Shown here in pieces: positions 8,556-17,118 of a stretch of 64,000 nucleotides of DNA. The translations under genes were made by a program, and so were the position numbers. The notes below the pieces were generated by a model that saw nothing but the letters and a program-made list of their open reading frames with translations, made no database searches and was not told the DNA's origin. Each line of letters starts with the position of its first letter. The first letter of the stretch is position 1. This DNA is from DATHXC01 sp035459965 (GTDB lineage: Bacteria > Pseudomonadota > Gammaproteobacteria > Burkholderiales > Methylophilaceae): NCBI GenBank assembly GCA_035459965.1, contig DATHXC010000002.1, positions 1-64,000 on the forward strand. The letters are read 5' to 3'.

Positions 8556-9210
8556 TTTAATTCCCCATTCAGTATCAAGCAGTGGTTAAAAAGTGCTGCA
8601 AACATCTCTTACTACAGTGAGACGTACTTTGAGCTTCTTAACAAAAACAAAATACTGGGGTTTGTCGGTTTTTTCGGTAAGACAAGCAGACGCACCCATG
8701 TAGGTGTTTGTCTTACAAACACCTACATGGGGCTGGGGGATACCTATATATGCTGATTGCACTTAATTCATGAACCACAATCAAGTGCAGTAAATTGCGT
8801 TAACTCATCAATATCATTTTAAAAAATATCCTAAAGTTTTTTGCGGTTATTGCCGTTATCAATTTCGTCCTGAGAATTACTCTCCAGAAAAAACAATATC
8901 GGTTTCACCTGATGAATATTTATCGGCAGCACTTTAATAATCTTTAGGAAAATATTTAAAAAAACTTAAAATAATTTATATCTAATTGTTTTTATTTTAA
9001 AAAATAATTAAAAAAATTTGGTTTTTCATTAGATCCATACATTAATTTCCACTAGCAGGCTTCAAGAAAGGGCAGCTTTCACCCTTTTATTCTCCAGATG
9101 CAATCGCATCGACTTCACTAATAATTGATTCCATGCAGTAAACCAGACGCAGTAGAAATCAGAAGTGTTTTTGAACTACCAACTCCGGCTTTATCAACTC
9201 AGGAATCGTC
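8556..9210. promoter_or_regulatory. Divergent control region between flhDC and the flhB operon
   Basis: There is no credible gene in these 655 bases. The part next to flhD carries a perfect 17-bp inverted repeat (listed separately). The middle (about 8930-9030) is extremely AT-rich, with many A and T runs of four to seven, as expected of bent DNA or H-NS-type binding. A short GC-poor hairpin, AAAGGG/CCCTTT near 9067-9088, stands before flhB. I cannot assign -35/-10 elements with confidence. Confidence 0.6.
8695..8731. repeat. Perfect 17-bp inverted repeat with 3-nt loop upstream of flhD
   Basis: The arms 8695-8711 and 8715-8731 (CCCATGTAGGTGTTTGT and its exact complement) are separated by CTT. 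It lies 140 bases before the flhD ATG. No T-run follows it on either strand, so it is not an ordinary intrinsic terminator. It could be an RNA hairpin in the flhDC leader, a regulator-binding palindrome or a single copy of a REP-type element. Confidence 0.9.
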
Positions 9211-10386
9211 ATGGCTGAAGACAGCGATTTAGAAAAAACAGAACAGGCCTCACCCAAACGCTTGGAAAAAGCGCGGGAAGAAGGCGATGTGCCCCGCTCA
9301 CGCGAGCTGGCCACCTGTGCTGTTTTATTCACTGCCGGATTGACCCTGATGATGATGGGCGATCACCTTAATCGCGCGCTCAAAACCTCTTTAAGCTCCG
9401 GCCTGCAGTTTGACCGTAGCATGGCATTTGACCCCATGGTGCTGCTGATGAAAATGTCAGACAGCATCTACACATTACTACTCGCGTTTGCCCCGCTTGC
9501 GCTGGTGATATTGGCAGTGGCTGTCGGCGCACCTATCCTTATTGGTGGCTGGATATTCAGCGGCAAGGCCTTTGTACCCCAGTTCAGCCGCCTCAATCCC
9601 ATGAAGGGCATAGGCAATTTATTTTCCAAGAACTCCGCAGTCGAACTGTTTAAATCCATCGCCAAAACCATCCTGGTAGCAACAGTGGCTTATGTCGTGG
9701 TTTCACATGATATGGAGCCGATGCTTTCATTGTCGATGTTGCCGCTTAAAACCAGCATCTCCCAAGTCAGCGATTTATTGCTGGTAGGGTTTTTATCAAT
9801 TGTCAGCGCACTCGTGTTCATCGCAGCCATCGACGTGCCATACCAGCTTTACCACTACGCTGAGAAGCTGAAGATGACCAAGGAAGAGGTTCGCCAGGAA
9901 TCGAAAGAGTCTGATGGCAATCCTGAAATCAAGGCAAGAATTCGTCAGCAACAGCGTGAAATGGCAAAACGCCGCATGATGTCCGAGATACCAAAAGCTG
10001 ATGTGGTGATTACCAACCCAACCCACTATGCCGTTGCCATCAAGTATAAGGATGAAGGTATGCGTGCACCGGTAGTCGTGGCCAAGGGTGCCGATGCTGT
10101 CGCTTTGAAGATACGTGAAATTGCTGCCGAGAACAGTGTGCTTACGATAGAAGCCCCTAAATTGGCACGCGCTTTGTATGCCCATACAGAGTTAGGTAGC
10201 GAAATCCCTGAAGCACTTTATTCTGCAGTGGCTGAAGTATTGGCTTATGTATTCCAGATGCGCATCTTCAAGAAAGATGGCGGCTTCCGTCCTGAAATCC
10301 CAAAAACACTGCCAGTACCGGAAGAACTGGATCCACATAGCCTGTTGCCTGCACCCAGTGCCATTGAGCCCGGAGCATTCGCCTGA
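9211..10386 (+). CDS. flhB: Flagellar type III export switch protein FlhB
   Basis: A 391-residue protein of the inner-membrane export gate. The N-terminal KTEQASPKRLEKAREEGDVPRS is the family opening. About four membrane helices follow between residues 30 and 210. The autocleavage motif NPTH is intact in VVITNPTHYAVAI, so the substrate-specificity switch from hook to filament export should work. The C-terminal tail is proline-rich. It is the first gene of a long plus-strand operon. Its TGA overlaps the flhA ATG by one base (TGATG). AGGAAT about eight bases before the ATG serves as ribosome site. Confidence 0.97.
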   Translation: MAEDSDLEKTEQASPKRLEKAREEGDVPRSRELATCAVLFTAGLTLMMMGDHLNRALKTSLSSGLQFDRSMAFDPMVLLMKMSDSIYTLLLAFAPLALVILAVAVGAPILIGGWIFSGKAFVPQFSRLNPMKGIGNLFSKNSAVELFKSIAKTILVATVAYVVVSHDMEPMLSLSMLPLKTSISQVSDLLLVGFLSIVSALVFIAAIDVPYQLYHYAEKLKMTKEEVRQESKESDGNPEIKARIRQQQREMAKRRMMSEIPKADVVITNPTHYAVAIKYKDEGMRAPVVVAKGADAVALKIREIAAENSVLTIEAPKLARALYAHTELGSEIPEALYSAVAEVLAYVFQMRIFKKDGGFRPEIPKTLPVPEELDPHSLLPAPSAIEPGAFA

Positions 10387-12470
10387 TGAACTCACTCAAC
10401 CTACCAGCCTGGATGACTAGCCTGGGTAGTCGCACTGTAGCGGCCCCGCTGATTATCGTCATGCTGCTGGCAATGATGATATTGCCGCTGCCAGCCATCG
10501 TGCTGGATGTGTTGTTCAGCTTTAACATCGCACTTTCTATCATGGTATTGCTGATAGGCCTGCAAACCAAGAAGGCACTGGACTTCATTGCCTTCCCTAC
10601 CGTATTGCTGGTGACCACCATGCTGCGTCTGTCACTGAATGTGGCTTCGACCCGCGTGGTGCTGACTGAAGGCCATGCCGGCCCGGACGCTGCAGGTAAA
10701 GTGATTGAAGCATTTGGCCACTTCCTGATTGGTGGTAACTACACCGTTGGTATCGTGGTATTCGTGATCCTCACCATCATCAACTTCACGGTAGTAACTA
10801 AAGGTGCTGGCCGTATCGCTGAAGTGGGTGCACGTTTCACCCTGGATGCGATGCCCGGTAAACAGATGGCGATTGATGCCGACCTTAATGCAGGATTGAT
10901 CGCTGAAGATGAAGCACGTCGTCGCCGCACTGAAGTCGGCCAGGAATCAGAGTTCTATGGCGCAATGGACGGTGCCAGCAAATACGTACGCGGGGATGCC
11001 ATCGCCGGCATCCTGGTGATCATTATCAATATCGTTGGCGGTTTGATTGTAGGCATGGTGCAGCATGACATGGCTTTTGCAGACGCTGTAAAGAACTACA
11101 CCATGCTGGCCATCGGTGATGGCCTGGTCGCGCAGATTCCTTCCCTCATTATCTCAGTAGCGGCCGGTGTGGTGGTATCGCGCGTGGCCAACAATGAAGA
11201 CATTGGCGGCCAGCTGATGACTCAGCTTTTTTCCAACCCCAGGGTCATCTACATTACTGCAGGTATTATCGGTGGCATGGGCGCTATCCCTGGCATGCCC
11301 CACTTCGCATTCCTGATGCTGGCTGGCGTGTTGGCTGGCATGGCTTATATCGTCAGTGAACAGAAGAAGGTTGCTGCGATTGAACCTGAAATAGAAGCTC
11401 CATCAGATGTAGTGACAGAAACAGAAGAAGCCAGCTGGGATGACGTTACACCAGTAGATGTAGTCGGGCTTGAAGTTGGTTATCGCCTGATTCCACTGGT
11501 AGACAAAGCCCAGGGCGGCGACCTGCTCAAGCGCATCAAAGGCCTGCGTAAGAAATTCGCGCAGGAAGTCGGCTTCCTCGCCCCTACCGTGCATATCCGC
11601 GACAACCTGGAACTCAAGCCATCCAGCTACCGCATCACACTTAAAGGCGTCGAGATTGCCAGTGGTGAATCCCATTTCAGCCAGTACCTGGCGATAGACC
11701 CAGGCATGGTCACCGGCGTCATCCCTGGCCCTGCCACTACTGACCCGGCATTTGGCTTGCCAGCAGTATGGATAGATGCCGGCACACGCGACCAGGCACA
11801 AAGCATGGGCTACACCGTCGTGGATGCCGGTACCGTCATCGCCACCCACCTGAACCACATGATTTCCATGCACGCAGCCGAGTTGCTGGGTCGCCAGGAA
11901 GTGCAACAACTGCTGGACCATATCAGCAAGGAATCGCCAAAACTGGTAGAAGACCTGACACCAAAACTGCTGTCACTGTCAGTGATACAAAAAGTGCTGC
12001 AGAACCTGCTGACTGAAGGCGTGCATATCCGTGACATGCGCACTATCGTTGAAACACTTTCCGAATATGGCAGCCAGACACAAGACACTAATGACCTGAC
12101 TGCACTGGTACGCGTACAGCTGGGCCGCGCTATCGTGCAACAGCTATTCCCTACCGGCAATGAAGTCACCGTCATGACACTGGATAACAACCTGGAACGC
12201 TTGCTGATGCAAGCCATGCAAAACAACAACACAACAGGTTCCGCCATTGAACCTGGCATGGCTGAGACCTTGTCCAGGCAAGCTGAAGCTGCTGCCAAGC
12301 AGCAAGAACAAATGGGAATGACGCCAGTATTGCTGGTTGCAGCCCCATTGAGGGCGGCGCTCTCCAAATTCCTGCGCCGCGCTGTCCCACATCTTCGTGT
12401 GTTGTCGCACGAGGAATTACCTGATTCAAAAACGATCCGTGTCACTAGCCTTATTGGAGGTCCAGCATGA
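10386..12470 (+). CDS. flhA: Flagellar type III export gate protein FlhA
   Basis: A 694-residue protein of usual length. The N-terminal half has about eight membrane helices plus the conserved cytoplasmic FHIPEP-type loop (RIAEVGARFTLDAMPGKQMAIDADLNAG). The C-terminal half is the large cytoplasmic domain that forms the nonameric ring docking chaperone-substrate complexes. It uses the proton gradient for export. The gene overlaps flhB by one base and flhF by four (ATGA), so the three are translationally coupled. Confidence 0.97.
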   Translation: MNSLNLPAWMTSLGSRTVAAPLIIVMLLAMMILPLPAIVLDVLFSFNIALSIMVLLIGLQTKKALDFIAFPTVLLVTTMLRLSLNVASTRVVLTEGHAGPDAAGKVIEAFGHFLIGGNYTVGIVVFVILTIINFTVVTKGAGRIAEVGARFTLDAMPGKQMAIDADLNAGLIAEDEARRRRTEVGQESEFYGAMDGASKYVRGDAIAGILVIIINIVGGLIVGMVQHDMAFADAVKNYTMLAIGDGLVAQIPSLIISVAAGVVVSRVANNEDIGGQLMTQLFSNPRVIYITAGIIGGMGAIPGMPHFAFLMLAGVLAGMAYIVSEQKKVAAIEPEIEAPSDVVTETEEASWDDVTPVDVVGLEVGYRLIPLVDKAQGGDLLKRIKGLRKKFAQEVGFLAPTVHIRDNLELKPSSYRITLKGVEIASGESHFSQYLAIDPGMVTGVIPGPATTDPAFGLPAVWIDAGTRDQAQSMGYTVVDAGTVIATHLNHMISMHAAELLGRQEVQQLLDHISKESPKLVEDLTPKLLSLSVIQKVLQNLLTEGVHIRDMRTIVETLSEYGSQTQDTNDLTALVRVQLGRAIVQQLFPTGNEVTVMTLDNNLERLLMQAMQNNNTTGSAIEPGMAETLSRQAEAAAKQQEQMGMTPVLLVAAPLRAALSKFLRRAVPHLRVLSHEELPDSKTIRVTSLIGGPA

Positions 12471-13897
12471 ACATTAAACGATTTTTCGGCAAAAACTCAC
12501 GTGAAGCACTAAGCATGGTGCGTAAAGCGCTGGGGGAGGATGCGGTGATACTCTCTAATCGCACGGTGAACGGTGGCAATGAAATCATGGCCTTTAAGGA
12601 AGAAGACATGAATGCCATGGTGAGCAATGGAGCAGATCAGTCTAATGCTGGGGACTACCAGGATTCTGCAAGCTATGCATCAAGCCCTACCCCAAGCTAC
12701 GAGAGTAGCGAGCCGACGACCCTGCTCTCATTGTTGAATAAGAATAATCGCACGCAGGCTGCAGAGTTTAATAACTCCGAGTCTTTTAACAGACGTGCCG
12801 GTGGTGCCAGGTTAGATAACACCAGAACTGATAACTTCAAGCTGGATAAATACACAGAAGCTGGCATCCAGACTGCGCCTGTACATCTCAGCAGCTCACA
12901 AGTCACACCGCAGCAAGCCAGCCAGCAAATGGCGGATATGCTCAACGAGATGCGCAATATGCGTAGCGTAATTGAATCACAGCTCACCAGCATTTCCTGG
13001 GGCAATATCCAGCAACGTGACCCCATCAAGTCACAAGTGCTGAGCGCCTTGTTAGCAGCAGGCTTCAGCGCTGCATTATCACGGGCACTGGCTGAAAAGC
13101 TGCCAGCAAACCTGGATGGCGAAAAAGCGATGACATGGATCAGAGCCATCCTCGCCAAGAACCTGAATACCATAGAAAACGAAACTGAAGTGCTGGACCA
13201 AGGTGGTATTTTTGCACTGATCGGCCCGACTGGTGTCGGCAAGACCACCACCACAGCCAAGCTGGCAGCACGTTATGTCATGAAGCACGGCACTCAGAAA
13301 TTAGGCTTGATTACCACTGATGCCTATCGTGTTGGTGGCCATGAGCAACTACGGATTTACGGCAAGATTCTTGGCGTAATGGTGCATGCAGTAAAAGATG
13401 AAGCTGACCTCAAAATCGCCTTGAACGAACTCAAAGGCAAGCACACGATCCTGATCGACACCGTCGGTGTGAGCCAGCGTGATCGCATGGTAGCCGAGCA
13501 GATTGCCATGCTCTCCAATACCAATGCGCCTATCAAGAAACTGTTATGCCTCAACGCAACCAGCACCGGCGAAACCCTGACCGATGTCATTAAGGCATAC
13601 AAGGGTAAAGGCCTGGATGGCTGCATCATCACCAAGCTGGATGAGGCTGCCACCATAGGCAATACACTCGATGTTATTATCCGCGAGAAGCTCAAGCTGT
13701 ATTACGCCGCCAATGGCCAGCGTGTACCTGAAGATATCCACTTGGCAAACAAACAGCAGTTGATTCATCATGCCTTGAGGTTAAACTCTGCCAGTAACCT
13801 GCCTTTCCAGTTCCTGGACAAGGAGCTGCCATTTGTCATGGGCAATACTGTACATGCTGCGAATTCCAACCAATTAACGGAGATTAGTTATGTCTAA
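12467..13897 (+). CDS. flhF: Flagellar placement GTPase FlhF
   Basis: A 476-residue SRP-type GTPase that sets the position of flagellum assembly. It has the FlhF opening MNIKRFFGKNSREALSMVRK, a variable B domain (about 70-200), then the NG domain with P-loop IGPTGVGKTTTTAKLA, the DTVGVSQRD switch motif and TKLDEAATIG for base recognition. FlhF genes are found with polar or defined-number flagellation. They are unusual beside FlhDC, which in enterobacteria goes with peritrichous flagella. The flhG-like gene follows with an eight-base overlap. Confidence 0.96.
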   Translation: MNIKRFFGKNSREALSMVRKALGEDAVILSNRTVNGGNEIMAFKEEDMNAMVSNGADQSNAGDYQDSASYASSPTPSYESSEPTTLLSLLNKNNRTQAAEFNNSESFNRRAGGARLDNTRTDNFKLDKYTEAGIQTAPVHLSSSQVTPQQASQQMADMLNEMRNMRSVIESQLTSISWGNIQQRDPIKSQVLSALLAAGFSAALSRALAEKLPANLDGEKAMTWIRAILAKNLNTIENETEVLDQGGIFALIGPTGVGKTTTTAKLAARYVMKHGTQKLGLITTDAYRVGGHEQLRIYGKILGVMVHAVKDEADLKIALNELKGKHTILIDTVGVSQRDRMVAEQIAMLSNTNAPIKKLLCLNATSTGETLTDVIKAYKGKGLDGCIITKLDEAATIGNTLDVIIREKLKLYYAANGQRVPEDIHLANKQQLIHHALRLNSASNLPFQFLDKELPFVMGNTVHAANSNQLTEISYV

Positions 13898-14741
13898 CTT
13901 TCTCAATGACCAGGCTGCAGGGCTACGGCGCATTATGGCCGCCCCAAGACCAAGGGTGGTATCCATCATTTCCGCATCACCATCACAGGACTTCCAGTCC
14001 CAGACGCAAGCGCGCCTGATGACAAACCTGGCGGCCTCTATCCGCTGCCATGGCAGTGATGTACTGATCGTGCATGCATCAATAGATTCACGTGAAAGCA
14101 GCTATGAGATAGAAAGGCTGCCTGCGCTACTGGATGTAGCGACCGAGAATGCAACATTGCTGGATGCGATCAAAAGCTCTAGCCATGGTTACTACGTGAC
14201 CAAGCTGATGCAGCGTAATCAAGTCAATACACCGCTCGACAATAAAGTCAGCAGCCAGTTGAACCGCATTTTCGACAGCCTGGCACGGCAATATGAAATT
14301 GTACTGGTCGATGCCACGCTTAATAAAAATCATCTGCTGCCATTGAAAACGCTGAATGAAAGCGAGATTCTTATTCAGCTGACGCGTCATCCTGAGTCAA
14401 TCAAGATGGCTTACACGCTGATCAAGCAGATCTGCAGCCAGCTCGGCAGACGCCCTTTCGGCATCATTGTTGACGACGCTACTGATGCACAGGCGCAAAT
14501 AGTATTCCGCAACATTTCCCAGGTAGCACGCCGCTTCATGCAAATCGAGCTGGAGTTCTTTGGTGCCATTCCGCCAGATGAACATCTCAGCCGCGCTGCC
14601 AAACTCGGTCGTGCGGTCATTGATGCATTTCCCCTGGCGACGGCCTCGGCTGCATTCAAGGAAATTGCTCAGCGGCTTGATTATACTTATGAGCACAAAC
14701 AGGATTTCAACGCTGATATTAAGCAGGCATCATTCATCTAG
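13890..14741 (+). CDS. FlhG/FleN-like MinD-family protein with degenerate ATPase site
   Basis: A 283-residue protein in the position of flhG. It starts with DQAAGLRRIM (residues 7-16), the DQAxxLR motif by which FlhG activates the FlhF GTPase. The rest follows the MinD/ParA fold (RVVSIISAS strand, VLIVHAS, QYEIVLVDATLN, ILIQLTRHPESI, RRPFGIIVDDA). The deviant Walker A KGGxGK is absent: residues 28-40 read SASPSQDFQSQTQ, with no P-loop lysine, and the switch II DxxG is replaced by DATLN. It probably no longer hydrolyses ATP and may serve only as an FlhF activator. It overlaps flhF and is followed by fliA after 14 bases. Confidence 0.8.
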   Translation: MSNFLNDQAAGLRRIMAAPRPRVVSIISASPSQDFQSQTQARLMTNLAASIRCHGSDVLIVHASIDSRESSYEIERLPALLDVATENATLLDAIKSSSHGYYVTKLMQRNQVNTPLDNKVSSQLNRIFDSLARQYEIVLVDATLNKNHLLPLKTLNESEILIQLTRHPESIKMAYTLIKQICSQLGRRPFGIIVDDATDAQAQIVFRNISQVARRFMQIELEFFGAIPPDEHLSRAAKLGRAVIDAFPLATASAAFKEIAQRLDYTYEHKQDFNADIKQASFI

Positions 14742-14755
14742 GCCAGAGGTTTCTT

Positions 14756-15490
14756 ATGTATACAGCCCACGGGAAAAGTGATCAAAAAGACGAGTTGCTC
14801 AGCAAGCATGCTGTGCTGGTCAAAAAGCTCGCCTATCAACTCAAGGCAAAGCTGCCGCCCAGCGTAGAGCTTGATGACCTGGTGCAAGCCGGCATGATGG
14901 GCCTGCTCGATGCAGTCAATCGCTACGAGGATACCCACGGTGCACAGTTTGAGACCTATGCCGCACAGCGCATACGCGGCTCGATGCTGGATGAACTACG
15001 TAGCGCAGACTGGCTGCCGCGTAGCATCCGCAAGAATATGCGAGATGTGGAAACTGCTATCAGCCAGCTGGAGCAACAACTGGGACGTCCGCCTACTGAA
15101 AGTGAAGTGGCCAAGAAACTCAAGCTATCCATTGTCGATTACTACGACATGCTGGGTGATTGCAGCGGCCATCAATTGGTTTACTACGAAGACTTTCATG
15201 AGTCCGATAGTGGCGAGCACTTCCTCGACCGCTTCCAGACAGACAATGAGGGCGACCCCATCAAAGGCCTGCTGGCTGGCGACTTTCGTGATGCGCTGAT
15301 TGATGCGATTGAATCATTACCCGAGCGCGAGAGAATACTCATGGGACTTTACTATGAGCAAGAGCTCAACCTCAAAGAGATCGGTGCCGTGATGAGTGTT
15401 TCTGAATCGCGTGTTTGCCAGTTACATAGCCAGGCCGTCGCCAGACTGCGGGCAAACCTGAAAGAGAAATCATGGACTGGAGCAGTTTAG
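14756..15490 (+). CDS. fliA: Flagellar sigma factor FliA (sigma-28)
   Basis: A 244-residue group 3 sigma factor directing late flagellar genes. Region 2 is clear (SVELDDLVQAGMMGLLDAV and FETYAAQRIRGSMLDELRS), followed by region 3 (GRPPTESEVAKKL) and region 4 with LNLKEIGAVMSVSESRVCQLH as the -35-binding helix-turn-helix. FlgM, its anti-sigma factor, is encoded at 23446-23757. Several promoters of the matching type are seen in this window. The last 19 bases overlap the motC-type gene. Confidence 0.97.
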   Translation: MYTAHGKSDQKDELLSKHAVLVKKLAYQLKAKLPPSVELDDLVQAGMMGLLDAVNRYEDTHGAQFETYAAQRIRGSMLDELRSADWLPRSIRKNMRDVETAISQLEQQLGRPPTESEVAKKLKLSIVDYYDMLGDCSGHQLVYYEDFHESDSGEHFLDRFQTDNEGDPIKGLLAGDFRDALIDAIESLPERERILMGLYYEQELNLKEIGAVMSVSESRVCQLHSQAVARLRANLKEKSWTGAV

Positions 15491-16212
15491 CCGGTATCGG
15501 CATTGCCCTGATTGGCATTCTATTGGGCCAAGCCATTGAGGGCGGCCATGCTGGCTCTCTGCTACAGCCTGCGGCTTTCATGATCGTATTGTGCGGCACT
15601 TTTGGCGCTGTACTGCTACAAACCAATTCCAAGAATTTCCTGATGGGCCTGCACATGGTTCGTGAGGTATTTACTACGCCTGTTGACGACAGGCAACCGC
15701 TTTCCAAACGTATCATTCTCTGGAGCACGCTGTCACGTAAGGAAGGCATATTTATGCTGGAACCTTATCTGAACAAGGAAACTGACCCCTTCATCAGAAA
15801 AGGGCTTAGGCTGATGATAGACGGTACTCCCCCGGAAAAAATACGCGAAATATGTGCTATCGACATGTATTTCTATGAAATGCAGCAACGCAATGCAGCA
15901 AAGATATGGGATGCCGCTGGCGGCTATGCGCCCACCATCGGTATTCTGGGCGCAGTGCTTGGCCTGATTCATGTAATGGAAAACCTCTCAGATCCCAGCA
16001 GGCTGGGCGGCGGCATTGCTGTTGCTTTTGTTGCCACCATTTATGGCGTGGGCCTGGCTAACCTGGTGTTCCTGCCTATCGCCGGCAAGCTGAAGGGTTT
16101 GATACAGCATGAAGTAATGCGCCGGGAAATGCTGCTGAATGCTTGGGTTTCCATCGCCAGTGGTGATCATCCGCGCATTGTTGAAGAACGCCTAATCGCC
16201 TACTTAAGATAA
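15472..16212 (+). CDS. motC: Second stator subunit, MotA family (MotC/PomA type)
   Basis: A 246-residue MotA/TolQ/ExbB-family protein of the shorter PomA/MotC type. Membrane helices are seen at the N-terminus (GIGIALIGILLGQAIEGG, AAFMIVLCGTFGAVLL) and in the C-terminal half (GAVLGLIHVMENL, GIAVAFVATIYGVGLANLVF). A cytoplasmic loop lies between them. With the next gene it forms a second stator, besides MotAB at 4557-6435. The ATG lies inside the end of fliA, so translation is coupled to the sigma factor. Confidence 0.9.
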   Translation: MDWSSLAGIGIALIGILLGQAIEGGHAGSLLQPAAFMIVLCGTFGAVLLQTNSKNFLMGLHMVREVFTTPVDDRQPLSKRIILWSTLSRKEGIFMLEPYLNKETDPFIRKGLRLMIDGTPPEKIREICAIDMYFYEMQQRNAAKIWDAAGGYAPTIGILGAVLGLIHVMENLSDPSRLGGGIAVAFVATIYGVGLANLVFLPIAGKLKGLIQHEVMRREMLLNAWVSIASGDHPRIVEERLIAYLR

Positions 16213-16241
16213 GTTAAAAAGCTGAAATTAATGAAATAACC

Positions 16242-17057
16242 ATGATCAGAAGAAAACCCCTAGATGATGAATTAGAGAATCCAGACCGCTGGCTGGTTTC
16301 CTACGCCGATTTCATCACCCTGCTATTTGCATTCTTCGTGGTGATGTATGCAATCTCCTCAGTCAATCAGGGCAAATACAGCCAGCTCACTTCCTCCATG
16401 GGCACTGCATTTAGCGGTGATAATGAGACTGATGGCCAGAAAAGCACCCTCAAAAAAGGGCCAGGCGCTGAAGGCCAGATCAGGGGACAGCAAAAATCAC
16501 TGATCAAGCCGCTGCCGCTCTCTCACCTCTACAATGAAAAACTGCGGCGTGAACGCGAATCCATGACCAATATGGGCATAGATTTATCCAACACGCTCGC
16601 CCCGCTGATCAATGAAGGCAAAGTACGTGTAGTACAGAATAACCGCGGCATCCGCATCGACATTCATGACAGCCTGCTATTCGCACCCGGCTCAGCAGAG
16701 CTGGCGACTGATGCATCAGGCATCCTAAGTGAAATCTCCGCAGTGATTAAGGACAATCAGCGCATGATCCAGGTGGAAGGCCATACCGACAACGTGCCCA
16801 TCCATAATGCTGCATTCTTTTCCAACTGGGAGCTTTCTGCCGTGCGCGCCAGCAGTGTAGTAAGGATGCTAGGCGATGATGGTATTGCGGAAAATCGGCT
16901 AAGCGCGCTCGGATTCGGATCTGCCCAACCTGCCAGTGAAAACGAAACACCTCTTGGGCGCGCCAAAAACCGTCGGGTAGCCATCATGATTCTTTATGAC
17001 ACACTCAGCCAGGAAGATTCGTCTCTCGAAATCCAGCCACAAAAAACTGCGCAATAA
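16242..17057 (+). CDS. motD: Second stator subunit, MotB family (MotD type)
   Basis: A 271-residue partner of the preceding protein. The single membrane helix WLVSYADFITLLFAFFVVMY contains the ion-binding aspartate (D23). The C-terminal OmpA-like domain has VEGHTDNVPI, NWELSAVRASSVVRML and NRRVAIMI. The gene starts 29 bases after motC and is the last gene of the flhB operon. No clear terminator stands in the 61 bases before the convergent Cache-CheW gene. Confidence 0.9.
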   Translation: MIRRKPLDDELENPDRWLVSYADFITLLFAFFVVMYAISSVNQGKYSQLTSSMGTAFSGDNETDGQKSTLKKGPGAEGQIRGQQKSLIKPLPLSHLYNEKLRRERESMTNMGIDLSNTLAPLINEGKVRVVQNNRGIRIDIHDSLLFAPGSAELATDASGILSEISAVIKDNQRMIQVEGHTDNVPIHNAAFFSNWELSAVRASSVVRMLGDDGIAENRLSALGFGSAQPASENETPLGRAKNRRVAIMILYDTLSQEDSSLEIQPQKTAQ

Positions 17058-17118
17058 TTAAAATAGGTTTACAGCGTAATTAGCCCACCTAACTTGCGCA
17101 CTCTAATCCAGCAATCGT

